A stretch of 64,000 nt of DNA from Spartinivicinus poritis (lineage in GTDB: Bacteria > Pseudomonadota > Gammaproteobacteria > Pseudomonadales > Zooshikellaceae). Below are positions 45,530-54,877 of this stretch, in pieces (position 1 is the stretch's first letter; each line of letters opens with the position of its first letter). Where the stretch lies: the NCBI RefSeq assembly GCF_028858535.1, contig NZ_JAPMOU010000017.1, positions 1 to 64,000 of the forward strand, read 5' to 3'. The notes below the pieces were generated by a model. It was given only the letters and a program-made list of their open reading frames with translations. It ran no database searches and was not told the DNA's origin. The translations under genes were made by a program, and so were the position numbers.

Positions 45530-47692
45530 TTGAAGTATACACATTTATCTCTTTCATCCTTTTGGGGAGTTGTAATATTTTTACCCTATGCAGTGTTTGC
45601 TGAAGAACCGTCCTCAGAAGAAGATTCTTCGTATCAAATGGATTCTGTTGTCGTTACCGCTACTCGTTATGCGCAAGATATTGATAAAATTGCTGGTGCG
45701 ATTTCTGTCATTGACTCAAAAGAGCTTCAACAGCAAACCTTAGTTGCTGATGACCTTACCAGTGTAATTGCTAACCTAGTACCCAGTTTTACTCCAAGCC
45801 GTCAGAAACTATCTAACCAAGGAGAAAATATGCGTGGCCGTAATGTGCTCATTATGGTTGACGGCATACCACAAAATAACCCATTACGTAATGGTAATCG
45901 CTATGGATACACCATTGACCCTTCGATGATTGAGCGTATTGAAGTCATTAACGGCGCTAGTGCCGTACAAGGGATAGGAGCAACAGGCGGTATTATTAAC
46001 TACATCTCTAAAGGGGCTAAACCTGGTGATGAGTGGAAGCAGACGATTGGCTCTCGTATTACATCCAACCTGCATAATGATGGGGCTGGCCATAAACTCC
46101 ACTATAGCTTAAGTCAGTTTGATGAGCATTATGATCTTTTTTTAGCAGGATCCTGGCAAGAGCAAGGTTTGTACTACGATGGAAATGGTAAACCAATTGG
46201 TATGAATCAAATCCAAGGGGAAACACAAGACTCGACTTCCTATAATGGGCTATTTAAAGGAGGCTACAAATTTGATGAAGGGAGTCAGCGTTTAACGTTT
46301 TTTGCTAATCAATACAGGCTTAAAAGCAACAACAATTATATTGCTGTACCAGGTGATTTTAAAAAGGATATACCTGGCACTGTTACCAAAGGCAAGCCTG
46401 AAGGTAAGCCAGTCAGCAATTCAATGGATATCTACAGCCTGACGTATAATCACTATGACTTGGCCGAAGGCTCATTAACAGCCAAGTTATTTATGCAAGA
46501 TTATAATGCTGTGTTTGGTCAAGCATTGTGGTGGCCAACTCCTGATAAATCTCAAGACCAGGGAGTAATCAAGTCTTCCAAAAAAGGTTTTAAACTAAGC
46601 TACGAGCGTAGTGACCTTATTGATATAGACGATATCTGGGTAGCAGGTCTTGATGGGTTACAGGACGAAACCACTCAGGAGTTGGCCCAATCAGGATTGA
46701 AAGTAACACCACTGATGCAGTACCGTAGTTTGGCACCTTTTATCCAAGGTGACTTCATGATAGGGGAAAACCTTCGCTTGTCTGGTGGCGTTCGCTTTGA
46801 AAATACTTGGGTAAAAGTTGATGATGGCAAAACACTTTATGGATTTGGAAATGCAGGCCAGCACAATGTTGATATCATTGGTGGAGAGCAAAAGTTTTCA
46901 AAAACAGTCTTTAACGTGGGGGCAATATACAATTTCACGCCTGAGCTAAGTACTTTTGTCAGTTTTAATCAGGGTTTTGGTTTGCCTGATATAGGGCGCA
47001 TTCTTCGTGGTAATTGGGTAGGCGGCAATTCTCCAAATAATAAGGGTAATGCACCTATTAATTTCAATACTATGCCAGCTGTAGAGCCTGTGGTTACTGA
47101 TAATTATGAGGTAGGAGCGAGTTATCGCAATGATAGTTTTGCTATATCTAGCAGTATATATACGTCAATAGCAAAAGATGGCGCAAATCTTAAGCTAAAC
47201 AGCGCGGGAACCTATGATGTCGAGCGCCAACGTACTGAAATTAAAGGCTATGAGTTAAAAGCAACTTATCATGCATTGTCCAAAACAAAACTACAGACGA
47301 TGTATTCCCATGTTGAAGGTCAGGTTGATACGAATGGCAATGGAGATGTTGACAGTGATATGGATCTTAGAAATTTATCTCCAGATCGGCTGATGTTAGC
47401 AGTAGATCATGAGTTTAATAATAATCTGTCTGGTCGTATTCAATATAATCACTTATTCAGTCGGGAAAAAAAAGCTAACGGTGCAGGCTCCAAACAAAAT
47501 TTTGATGGCTATGGCCTAGTCGATTTTAGTGTGAATTACAATATGGGAAATTATGGGCGTATTGGTTTTGGTGTTGAGAACGTCCTAAACAAAAATTATA
47601 TCAACTATTTTAGCCAAATCCGTAACCATTCAAGTTATTACTTCTCTGGTAGAGGGCGTACATTCAGCCTTAGCTATGAGTTTGATTTGTAG
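45530..47692 (+). CDS. TonB-dependent siderophore receptor
   Basis: A 720-aa outer-membrane receptor starting at TTG with GAGG 5 nt upstream; signal peptide ends YAVFA. A TonB box-like DSVVVTATR (about 39-47) precedes the plug domain (GENMRGRNVLIMVDGIPQNN, IERIEVINGASAVQGIGATGG). The rest is a 22-strand barrel ending in the aromatic SYEFDL. No N-terminal signalling domain, so regulation is probably by Fur, not an ECF sigma system. It is 122 bp after the ATPase gene and takes in the ferric siderophore for FecBCDE-type transport. Confidence 0.92.
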   Translation: MKYTHLSLSSFWGVVIFLPYAVFAEEPSSEEDSSYQMDSVVVTATRYAQDIDKIAGAISVIDSKELQQQTLVADDLTSVIANLVPSFTPSRQKLSNQGENMRGRNVLIMVDGIPQNNPLRNGNRYGYTIDPSMIERIEVINGASAVQGIGATGGIINYISKGAKPGDEWKQTIGSRITSNLHNDGAGHKLHYSLSQFDEHYDLFLAGSWQEQGLYYDGNGKPIGMNQIQGETQDSTSYNGLFKGGYKFDEGSQRLTFFANQYRLKSNNNYIAVPGDFKKDIPGTVTKGKPEGKPVSNSMDIYSLTYNHYDLAEGSLTAKLFMQDYNAVFGQALWWPTPDKSQDQGVIKSSKKGFKLSYERSDLIDIDDIWVAGLDGLQDETTQELAQSGLKVTPLMQYRSLAPFIQGDFMIGENLRLSGGVRFENTWVKVDDGKTLYGFGNAGQHNVDIIGGEQKFSKTVFNVGAIYNFTPELSTFVSFNQGFGLPDIGRILRGNWVGGNSPNNKGNAPINFNTMPAVEPVVTDNYEVGASYRNDSFAISSSIYTSIAKDGANLKLNSAGTYDVERQRTEIKGYELKATYHALSKTKLQTMYSHVEGQVDTNGNGDVDSDMDLRNLSPDRLMLAVDHEFNNNLSGRIQYNHLFSREKKANGAGSKQNFDGYGLVDFSVNYNMGNYGRIGFGVENVLNKNYINYFSQIRNHSSYYFSGRGRTFSLSYEFDL

Positions 47693-47825
47693 CTTCTGTA
47701 TAAAAAAATATTCGAATAAATTTATAAGTAGATAGCCTGATTGTTTTCTGAGTTGATTTTTGATTGGCTTGGTAATGAAGGTTTACTTCAAAAACATTAA
47801 TAATAAGTGGTTTGTGAGGTCTGTA

Positions 47826-48806
47826 GTGAAGATTTTTTATGTGTTAGTAATTTGTTGTTATTTCTATTCGTTGCCAGTATTAGCAGAAGTTTATAAAAAA
47901 GTTGCTCTTATCTCAGTGTCATCACAATATGATGAAGAAAAAATTGATAGCGTGGCTGAAACATTACTGGAGAGTGGGTATAGCGTTTCAAAAAAGTACC
48001 TAAACCAAGTGGTTTCTGACTTCGGTTATGTTAATACAGATAGCGCCAGAGCAGAAAATTTAACGAAGGCTTTATTAGATAGCGAGATAGATATTATCTG
48101 GTTTGTTAAAGGAGGTGGTGGCGGGATAAACCTTTTACCCTATCTTCATAAGGAAAAAGAAAGGTTATTATCAGCAAAACCTAAAATTTTGGTTGGGTTT
48201 AGTGATGTTACAGCTATTCATTCATTTGTTAATGAGACCTTGAAATGGAAATCTTTGCATGGTGTTGTTGCTAGCTATAATAAAAACAATAAAGATAAAG
48301 ATGATAAAACACCAAGAGTAAACGACCTAGAGCCACTCCCGTCAGTGGAACAAATAATGACTAAAGGGGTATCTTATCAAAATGTATTGCCTCTAAATGC
48401 TTTAGCAAAGAAAGGGATTGCTGGTGAGCTAAGGGGTGGTAATTTTACTTTGGTGTCTTCATTATTTTCTACAATATATGAACCAGACTTATCAGGTAAA
48501 GTCCTGCTCTTAGAAGATATAGGTACTTCATTTCGCCAACTTGACCGCAGCCTTCACCAGCTTCTTTTTATGAAAGAGCTAAATGTCAGCGCAATAATAT
48601 TTGGACAGTTTTATCCTGTTGACCCAACAGATGAGCAGCGGCTAATTTACAAGTCTGTGATTAAACAGTTTGCAGAAGATTATAATAAGCCAGTATATTA
48701 TTATCCTTATGTCGGACATGGAAGAAAAAATCACCCTCTCATACTGGGAACTAATGCTACTATAAACTGTACAAAAGAGTCAGAGTATTGTTCTATTAAT
48801 CAATAA
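47826..48806 (+). CDS. Secreted S66-family peptidase (LD-carboxypeptidase/MccF-like)
   Basis: A 326-aa serine peptidase of family S66. I prefer GTG 47826 because GAGG lies 6 nt upstream and the product then starts with a clean signal peptide (MKIFYVLVIC...SLPVLA); TTG 47760 and ATG 47775 are in frame. Motifs: KGGGGGINLLPYL, VGFSDVTAIH (nucleophile Ser126), LLLEDIGTSFRQLDR (Glu) and YVGHGRKNHP (His). Cytoplasmic relatives trim murein (LdcA) or inactivate microcin C (MccF); this one is exported. It follows the siderophore receptor by 133 bp and probably shares its transcript. A role in opening a peptide siderophore or removing a siderophore-like toxin is conceivable. Confidence 0.83.
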   Translation: MKIFYVLVICCYFYSLPVLAEVYKKVALISVSSQYDEEKIDSVAETLLESGYSVSKKYLNQVVSDFGYVNTDSARAENLTKALLDSEIDIIWFVKGGGGGINLLPYLHKEKERLLSAKPKILVGFSDVTAIHSFVNETLKWKSLHGVVASYNKNNKDKDDKTPRVNDLEPLPSVEQIMTKGVSYQNVLPLNALAKKGIAGELRGGNFTLVSSLFSTIYEPDLSGKVLLLEDIGTSFRQLDRSLHQLLFMKELNVSAIIFGQFYPVDPTDEQRLIYKSVIKQFAEDYNKPVYYYPYVGHGRKNHPLILGTNATINCTKESEYCSINQ

Positions 48807-48835
48807 TAAAAATAGATACTTAATTTTTATTATGT

Positions 48836-48909
48836 ATACCTATCATGAATTATGTTTAGGTGTAAAAATAAGGTGGTATATTTTCTCAGCGAAGGACTAT
48901 TGGTTAGCC
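48836..48909. repeat. Dispersed intergenic repeat, copy B
   Basis: About 70 bp almost identical to 7863-7932: ATACCTATCATGAATTATGT, TTTAGGTGTAAAAAT, GGTATATTTTCTC, AGCGAAGGACTATTGG. It lies between the convergent S66 peptidase and chemoreceptor genes. Confidence 0.6.
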
Positions 48910-49018
48910 AACAACTGTAAATGTAGCGATAACAACACTAGTTGACTTAAAAGTGTTTGCTGTAAATCACCGAGTGATGAGTTTCAGCGGCACTTTTATA
49001 TAATAAATCTACTGCAAG

Positions 49019-51043
49019 TTATACCTTAAACCGCTTAACTTGCTCATCAAGTTGGCTGGCTTTATCCAGTAGCTGAGTTGTCGCTTGGGCATTATTTTGA
49101 GTTTGGTCAGTAGCGAGCTGAATGAGCTGAGAAACTTCTTCAATGGTGGATGCTATTTCATGAATAACATTGGACTGCTGTTCTGTTGCTGTAGCAATGG
49201 ATATAATCATACTGGCAACATCATTGACATGGTCAACCACTTCCTTAATTGACTGGCCAGTAGCTTGGGCATTTTCAGTACCTTGCTCGACTAGCTTGAT
49301 GCCATTTGCCATCAATTTAACAGCCTCACTGGTTTCTAGTTGAATGGATTGGATGGATTGGGTAATTTCTTCTGTGGAAGTACTGGTACGCTGAGCCAAC
49401 TGTCTTACTTCATCGGCTACTACAGCAAAGCCACGACCTTGCTCTCCTGCCCGAGCGGCTTCAATTGCTGCATTAAGTGCTAATAAACCAGTTTGCTCGG
49501 CAATAGCACTAATCACTTCAGTAACACGACCAATTTCTTCACTTCTGGCATTTAAGTTTTCCACCGCCCGATTACTGCTTAATACCGACTGTTGAATTTC
49601 GTTGATAGTGGCAATAGTTGCAGTAAGTTTCTCCCCACCTTCATTGGCAATATTGGCAGAATCTTGGGCATGGTGTGATGCTTCTGCTGTATTTTGAGCA
49701 ATTTGGTTGGCCGAAGTAGATAGCTGGTCGACAGCACTGGCAATAGTGGTTATTTTTTCATTTTGATGAAGCATGGAATCAACAATCTGTTTATTGGCAC
49801 TGGTTAATTGAGCTGTGCCTTGGTTGACGTCCTGAGTTGTACTATTCATTTGCTCAACTAATTGACGCAGTTGCTTAGCCATTTGATTAATAGAGTTTGT
49901 TAGACGGCCTATTTCATCTTTTGTGTGGACGGGTAAAAGCTTTCCAGAAAGATTACCTTCGGCAATTTCACTTGCTTTACGGTTTAATGGTTTTAATACG
50001 TTTACTAACTGCTTGCTTAGCACTAAGCCAATCAGAATACTGACTATTAATACTGCTATGCTTGCTGTGATTACTGTAAGACTGATTTCTTCAATGGCTT
50101 TACCTAATAAATTGGAGTCTTGCTGGGTTAATTGATTTTGCTGTTGGATTATTGCATTAACTGCCTCAGTTATTTGTTCTACTCTTGGTACTGCCTCTGT
50201 GGCCATTAAATGGTTAGCTTTATTCCAGTCTTTTGCCTTACGTCGTTTGATAATTTCTTCTGGTAGGGGTGCAAACATTTGTCGCATTTCTAGGTAGAGC
50301 TTCCAGATGCGCGACTCAGTGTCTGTAAATAAGTAGGTCATTTCCTTGAGCTGCTCTAACCTTACCTGGTTTTTCTTCCAGTTTTCCTGATATTTTTCAG
50401 CAAAATCATTATCACTGGTAATCACAAAGTCTCTTATGCTTGAAATACTATTACTCAAAGAGCTGTGGCTATCAGCAAATAATTTCAGTAAATGTTTGCG
50501 CTTGGGAGTCGCAATTTGTTGGTCTTCTTCGTCAATTAAAATGCTGAGCTGGTCTAAAGCAGTTTCGGCAAAAGGCCCGGCATCATTGAGTAACAACGTA
50601 ATGGCTGGAATATTTTCTTCAGTATGACTGATAGCTTCTATTTTATCCTGCCATTGCTGCAGCTCTGTCATAAGTGGATTAAGTTGGCTTAAGTGGTCGT
50701 TTAGCTGTTGATCTTGCTGGTTGGGTTGATTTGATAATTGGCTAAGCTGCTGTTGTGATTGCTGAATTGCTTGCCAGGCAGATGCTCGTCTTTTCTTAAA
50801 GTGCTCTGCTTTATCAGACTGGCTACCTAGAATTAAATAACCTCTCAAAGAAGCAATTGAAGCATTTAAGCCGTTAAGCAGCTCTTTACTCGCATTAACT
50901 GTTGCAAAACGGTGCTCAATCAGGCTGCTCTTAGCCTGGTTGATTTGGGTTGTGCGCTGTAATGTTAAAACAGTCGTGACTGCTATTAGCGCAATAATAA
51001 TACCAAACCCAATTGCCAGTTTTGTGGTGAGAGTGAGTTTCAT
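49019..51043 (-). CDS. Methyl-accepting chemotaxis protein
   Basis: A 674-aa chemoreceptor. TM1 at about 9-28, a long all-helical periplasmic domain (29-315, of the extended helical-bundle kind), TM2 around 320-342, HAMP ([19 protein letters not shown]...[14 protein letters not shown]), and the signalling domain with the hairpin tip [21 protein letters not shown]. Methylation helices and glutamine/glutamate pairs are present. No CheB/CheR pentapeptide at the C-terminus. The signal recognised is unknown. Stands alone. Confidence 0.93.
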   Translation of the reverse strand: MKLTLTTKLAIGFGIIIALIAVTTVLTLQRTTQINQAKSSLIEHRFATVNASKELLNGLNASIASLRGYLILGSQSDKAEHFKKRRASAWQAIQQSQQQLSQLSNQPNQQDQQLNDHLSQLNPLMTELQQWQDKIEAISHTEENIPAITLLLNDAGPFAETALDQLSILIDEEDQQIATPKRKHLLKLFADSHSSLSNSISSIRDFVITSDNDFAEKYQENWKKNQVRLEQLKEMTYLFTDTESRIWKLYLEMRQMFAPLPEEIIKRRKAKDWNKANHLMATEAVPRVEQITEAVNAIIQQQNQLTQQDSNLLGKAIEEISLTVITASIAVLIVSILIGLVLSKQLVNVLKPLNRKASEIAEGNLSGKLLPVHTKDEIGRLTNSINQMAKQLRQLVEQMNSTTQDVNQGTAQLTSANKQIVDSMLHQNEKITTIASAVDQLSTSANQIAQNTAEASHHAQDSANIANEGGEKLTATIATINEIQQSVLSSNRAVENLNARSEEIGRVTEVISAIAEQTGLLALNAAIEAARAGEQGRGFAVVADEVRQLAQRTSTSTEEITQSIQSIQLETSEAVKLMANGIKLVEQGTENAQATGQSIKEVVDHVNDVASMIISIATATEQQSNVIHEIASTIEEVSQLIQLATDQTQNNAQATTQLLDKASQLDEQVKRFKV

Positions 51044-51103
51044 TGTTGGTTTTCATGTAATCAGCACTTACTACTGCTTCAAGTGTAGATGATAGGCAAA
51101 GAT

Positions 51104-52204
51104 TTAAGTAGCAATGGCTCTAGACAGTAGCGCTACACTTTTAATGCTGGCGTAGATAGCTTTGCCTGACTCCAGTTGTAGCTGCTGGCACGACTTACTG
51201 GTGATCAGTGATAATATCCGTTGCTGTTTGATGGTTAACTCAATCAAACACAATCCATCAGCAACATTGGTTATTTTGCTGATAGTGCAAGGAATGCTGT
51301 TTAATGCGCTGGTGTTATGATTGGGTTGCAGTGCCAGGCTGACATCTTTGGCAGGGATTTCCAGGCGGATACGGTTGCCTGGTTTATAGGGTAGTTGGTG
51401 CAGACATACTCTAAACCCGTCCAGGTCAAAAAAAGACAGGTGATGCTGCTGGTCGTGTTCGGTTAAATTTCCTTCTACAACACTCACCATATGGTGTAAA
51501 TCCAGCCGTTGTTGTGGCAGGTAGTGGCTTAATTGAAAAATATCAATATTGGCTGTGATATTTCCCTCTTCCATTAAAATAACCTGATCTGCCAGCTGAT
51601 TTACTTCATGAATATCATGACTAATTACCAGCCAGGGAATCGCTATTTGTTGGGCAAGATGGTGCAGGCTGCTCCAGATTTCTCGACGACTGGCCCGATC
51701 AAGGGCAGTTGAGGGTTCATCCATTAATATCAGCTGGCAGGCTGCTAACAGGCCTCGGGCTATAGCTACGCGTTGTTGCTGACCACCTGATAACTCATAA
51801 GGATAGCGATTAATCAGTTTATCTAAACTTAACAGGCTAATCGCATCATTCAGGCTAAGGTACTGCTGATAGCCATTAAGCCGACGTCTAATTGCAAACT
51901 TCAAGTTATCCAATACAGTTAAGTGGGGAAATAGTCGTGCGTCCTGAAATACATAACCTACTCCCCGTTGATAAGCTGGAGTAAATATTTTTTTTTGGCT
52001 ATCAAGCCAGGTTTGCTCACTTAAGGTAATTTGTCCCGTTGCTTGTTGATTCAACCCAGCGAAAGTTTCAAATAAAGTCGTTTTACCACAGCCAGAAGGG
52101 CCAAAAATGGCTGTAATACCCTGGTTGGTAACTTTTCCAGCAGCGCTTAATTGAAACTGATCCTGGTTATTTTGCAGTAAACATTGAACGTTAAAGCTTA
52201 ACAT
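51104..52204 (-). CDS. modC: Molybdate ABC transporter ATPase
   Basis: A 366-aa ModC: Walker A GPSGCGKT (35-42), ABC signature LSGGQQQRVAIARGL, Walker B QLILMDEPSTALD, switch LVISHDIHEV, and a C-terminal Mop/TOBE domain (about 290-355, ALNSIPCTISKI...ITSKSCQQLQL) that binds oxyanions. Overlaps modB by 14 bp. Confidence 0.93.
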   Translation of the reverse strand: MLSFNVQCLLQNNQDQFQLSAAGKVTNQGITAIFGPSGCGKTTLFETFAGLNQQATGQITLSEQTWLDSQKKIFTPAYQRGVGYVFQDARLFPHLTVLDNLKFAIRRRLNGYQQYLSLNDAISLLSLDKLINRYPYELSGGQQQRVAIARGLLAACQLILMDEPSTALDRASRREIWSSLHHLAQQIAIPWLVISHDIHEVNQLADQVILMEEGNITANIDIFQLSHYLPQQRLDLHHMVSVVEGNLTEHDQQHHLSFFDLDGFRVCLHQLPYKPGNRIRLEIPAKDVSLALQPNHNTSALNSIPCTISKITNVADGLCLIELTIKQQRILSLITSKSCQQLQLESGKAIYASIKSVALLSRAIAT

Positions 52205-52898
52205 GGGCCGTTGGAGAGTTAGCAGCTTGATTATTACGTTGCAAGCTGTACAACAGCCATAACAACAGAAATGAAAAGACCAGTAAAATCCCTGCTAGCC
52301 AGTGGGCTTGTTGATAATTCAAAGACTCTACATGGTCAAATAACGCGATTGATAATACCTGGGTTTCGCCAGGGATATTACCACCAATCATCAATACCAC
52401 ACCAAACTCACCAACGGTATGAGCAAAAGCCATACTGGTGGCAATTAAGAAGCTGCGTTTGGTCAGGGGAATGATTAGGTTAAAGAATTGATCCCAACGA
52501 TTGGCCCCCATACTGGAGGCGGCTTGTAATAACTTAATATCCAGCTGGTTAAAGGCAGCCTGTAATGGTTGCACCATAAAGGGTAGAGAATATAACACTG
52601 AGCCAATGACTAACCCTTGAAAAGTAAAGGTAAGTGAACTCCCTGTCAGTTGTAACCAAGTATTACCAATAAAGGAGTTGGGTGAAAAGGCAATTAATAA
52701 ATAAAAACCCAGTACCGTAGGAGGTAAAATTAATGGCATTGCCACGAGTGCTTCAACCATATTACGAAAACGGCTCCGACCATGAGCAAGCCACCAGGCA
52801 ATACCAGGGCCGATTAGTAATAAAATAATGGTGGTGACTAAAGCTAGCTGCAATGTAAGTTTAATGGCTAGCCAGTCTTGTTCGGTGAGTACATCCAT
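52191..52898 (-). CDS. modB: Molybdate ABC transporter permease
   Basis: A 235-aa BPD-type permease, five to six helices, with PLILPPTVLGFYLL and the EAA-loop AASSMGANRWDQFFNLIIP that docks the ATPase, then FAHTVGEFGVVLMIGGNIPGET, typical for ModB/CysTW. Between modA (54 bp upstream) and modC. Confidence 0.93.
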   Translation of the reverse strand: MDVLTEQDWLAIKLTLQLALVTTIILLLIGPGIAWWLAHGRSRFRNMVEALVAMPLILPPTVLGFYLLIAFSPNSFIGNTWLQLTGSSLTFTFQGLVIGSVLYSLPFMVQPLQAAFNQLDIKLLQAASSMGANRWDQFFNLIIPLTKRSFLIATSMAFAHTVGEFGVVLMIGGNIPGETQVLSIALFDHVESLNYQQAHWLAGILLVFSFLLLWLLYSLQRNNQAANSPTAHVKL

Positions 52899-52952
52899 TA
52901 TAAGTAGTTAATCAGTAAATAAATTGAGTTGCTGCTGAACTATGGTCAGGCT

Positions 52953-53720
52953 TTAATCGTCGTCGGAGCTGGTACCATAACCATTACGTTGAATAATGTT
53001 GTGGCTATCCGAGCTTTTTAGAAATGCAATGAAGTCGACGGCTGCATCATTGGTAATGGCATTTTTTAGTAAAACAGCTTGCTGAACAATTGGCTGGTAA
53101 TGCTTTTGGGGTACAACCCAATAAGTATTGTTTTTAAGAGTAATCACTTGTGATAGAGCAACCAGCCCTAAGTCAGCATTGCCACTGGCAGTAAATTGAT
53201 AGGCTTGAGCAATATTGTTACCCATTACCACTTTATATTTTGCTGCTTCCCATAGCTTTAATTTTTTTAAGCTTTGTTCAGCAGCCATGCCATAAGGGGC
53301 CAAGTCAGGATTGGCAATACTAATAAAGCGACTATTGGTAATTGCTTGGCCTAAACTACCTTGAGTTAAGTGGAAATTATCTTTGGGGTGCCAGAATACT
53401 AATTTACCGTAGGCGTAGGTAAAGCGACTATTAGGTATAATTAAATTTTCTTTATCAAGCAACACTGGGCGGCGCTGATCGGCTGCTAGAAATACATCAT
53501 AAGGCGCACCATTTTTTATTTGAGTATATAGTAAACCAGTAGCACCAGAACTTACTTTAAAATAGGTCTTTGGGTTATTTTGCTTATAATGGCGAATGAG
53601 TTGATGAAGGGTATTTTTAAAGTTAGATGAAACAGCAACAGTTATGTTGTTTTTGTCAGCAAAGGCTTGCTGACAAAATAAAGTCAGGATAAGCGTGAAG
53701 AGTCCTTTTATTTTAGTCAT
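52953..53720 (-). CDS. modA: Molybdate-binding periplasmic protein
   Basis: A 255-aa exported binding protein (signal peptide 1-21, ending AFA). TVAVSSNFKNTL and VSSGATGLLYTQIKNGAPYDVFLAAD give the serine residues that hold the oxyanion, and ASGNADLGLVALSQV is the second-lobe motif. Supplies molybdate for molybdoenzymes. First gene of the leftward modABC operon. Confidence 0.92.
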   Translation of the reverse strand: MTKIKGLFTLILTLFCQQAFADKNNITVAVSSNFKNTLHQLIRHYKQNNPKTYFKVSSGATGLLYTQIKNGAPYDVFLAADQRRPVLLDKENLIIPNSRFTYAYGKLVFWHPKDNFHLTQGSLGQAITNSRFISIANPDLAPYGMAAEQSLKKLKLWEAAKYKVVMGNNIAQAYQFTASGNADLGLVALSQVITLKNNTYWVVPQKHYQPIVQQAVLLKNAITNDAAVDFIAFLKSSDSHNIIQRNGYGTSSDDD

Positions 53721-53796
53721 GAACTAAGACCTTATACTTCTATTCAAGAGCTGCCCTATTTTACCCTGTAACTAGCCTGTATGTATTTTCCCTGCC

Positions 53797-53815
53797 TTTT
53801 GTAATGTTTACAAAA
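53797..53815. promoter_or_regulatory. Perfect 8-bp dyad upstream of modA
   Basis: TTTTGTAA and TTACAAAA are exact inverses around TGT, about 80-95 bp before modA. It could be an operator or the 3' hairpin of comF. It does not resemble the ModE box (CGnTATATA), so molybdate control is not shown. Confidence 0.3.
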
Positions 53816-53877
53816 GTAAGAAGGGTAATGTAATTGGCTGAAGCAATATATGTCAACGTCTTGCCTGAATATTTGCA

Positions 53878-54600
53878 CTAGTTCCATTTTGGTGTTTTTG
53901 CTATACACCATATGTCGACTTTTTGCACTCCTGCATCTTTTAGTAATCGACTTACTTCATTAACAGTTGTTCCTGTGGTGACAACATCATCAACTAAGGC
54001 AAGGTGGCTTGGTAAAGGTTGGCTTGTTAACTGAAAAGCATGGCGGATATTAGTCTGCCGCTCTTTTGCTGATAAGCCAGTTTGGGCACTGGTTTTTTTA
54101 TGTCGGCGAATAAGGTGGCGATGCAAAGGTATATTTAGTTGCTTACTTAATTGTTTGGCAATTAATAAGGCTTGATTGAAGCCTCGTTGTAATTCGCGTT
54201 TGCGGTGAAGTGGGGTAGGTATGATGAGTTCTGGCCATGGTTCACCAGTGTAAGTGCTAATGAGCTTTTCTCGTAATAAAGTGGTTAATGCCTGACCACA
54301 AATCAGCTTACCATTGAATTTATACTGGTGAATCATGTGGTCTATAGGAAAACTGTAACAAAAGGCGGGGATACAGTGATCAAATTTGGGGGGCTGTGAA
54401 TAACATCGCCCACAAACCATATCTTCTGTTTTAAAAGGCAGTGGCTCCGCACAAAGACGACATGGGTGCGCTATTCGTGGCAACTGCTTAATACAGTCTT
54501 GGCATAACCGGTGATATGCATCACATGATGCCTGACATAACCAGCAAGAGTGCGGTAGTGAAAGGTTGTTTTTTATCCATTTGTAAACCTGATTGATCAT
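53878..54600 (-). CDS. comF: ComF family phosphoribosyltransferase-like protein
   Basis: A 240-aa ComF homologue used in natural transformation in competent bacteria. The N-terminus has two zinc-knuckle-like cysteine groups (CWLCQASC, CQDC, then CRLC and CGRC), and the C-terminal domain holds the PRPP motif LALVDDVVTTGTTVNEV. The start overlaps the BirA box at 54581-54613, so biotin may also affect it. Divergent from bioB, as in many gammaproteobacteria. Confidence 0.9.
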   Translation of the reverse strand: MINQVYKWIKNNLSLPHSCWLCQASCDAYHRLCQDCIKQLPRIAHPCRLCAEPLPFKTEDMVCGRCYSQPPKFDHCIPAFCYSFPIDHMIHQYKFNGKLICGQALTTLLREKLISTYTGEPWPELIIPTPLHRKRELQRGFNQALLIAKQLSKQLNIPLHRHLIRRHKKTSAQTGLSAKERQTNIRHAFQLTSQPLPSHLALVDDVVTTGTTVNEVSRLLKDAGVQKVDIWCIAKTPKWN

Positions 54601-54613
54601 TTTGGGTTGACAG
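54581..54613 (+). promoter_or_regulatory. BirA operator (biotin box)
   Basis: TTGTAAACC (54581-54589), a 15-nt spacer and GGTTGACAG (54605-54613) match the BirA site TTGTAAACC-N15/16-GGTTTACAA: left half exact, right half 7 of 9. It covers the comF start and sits upstream of the biotin operon, so biotinoyl-AMP-bound BirA should repress bioB and possibly comF. Confidence 0.85.
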
Positions 54614-54634
54614 ATAGTCTCTCCTTTATATTAT
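54607..54634 (+). promoter_or_regulatory. Sigma-70-like promoter of the biotin operon
   Basis: TTGACA (54607-54612), a 16-nt spacer and TATTAT (54629-54634). The -35 box lies inside the right half of the BirA box, the expected geometry for repression. Transcription from here leaves a leader of some 235 nt that contains the repeat at 54642-54828. Confidence 0.65.
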
Positions 54635-54641
54635 GTCGTCC

Positions 54642-54828
54642 ATACCCTTCGCGAATAACTTTTAGGCTTTGTTGTCGTCGCTTTTCACCCCAGTCACTTA
54701 GTTTTACCTAAGCTCCTGGGGGCAAGTCTGCTACTGTATGACTTGCGGTAGCTACTTTAATTTATATAAAAGTGCTACTGGGACTCATCGCTCGACGGCC
54801 TTGCCTAAAAGCTCTTCGCTTTGGCTAA
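54642..54828. repeat. MITE-like inverted-repeat element in the bioB leader
   Basis: The left arm starts ATACCC-N3-GCGAA-N3-CTTTTAGGC; the right arm (54803-54828) in reverse complement is TTAGCC-N3-GCGAA-N3-CTTTTAGGC. These match the arms of 41444-41563. The 187-bp element occupies most of the untranslated leader between the bioB promoter and start codon. Confidence 0.55.
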
Positions 54829-54877
54829 TTATATTATGAAGACTAACTCATACAGCCGGTGATGTAGGATAACGAAA

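Noticed and set aside
53797-53815. The TTTTGTAA/TTACAAAA dyad as a second BirA box or a ModE box
   Set aside because: The half sites are only 3 nt apart, not 15-16, and it lacks the ModE core.
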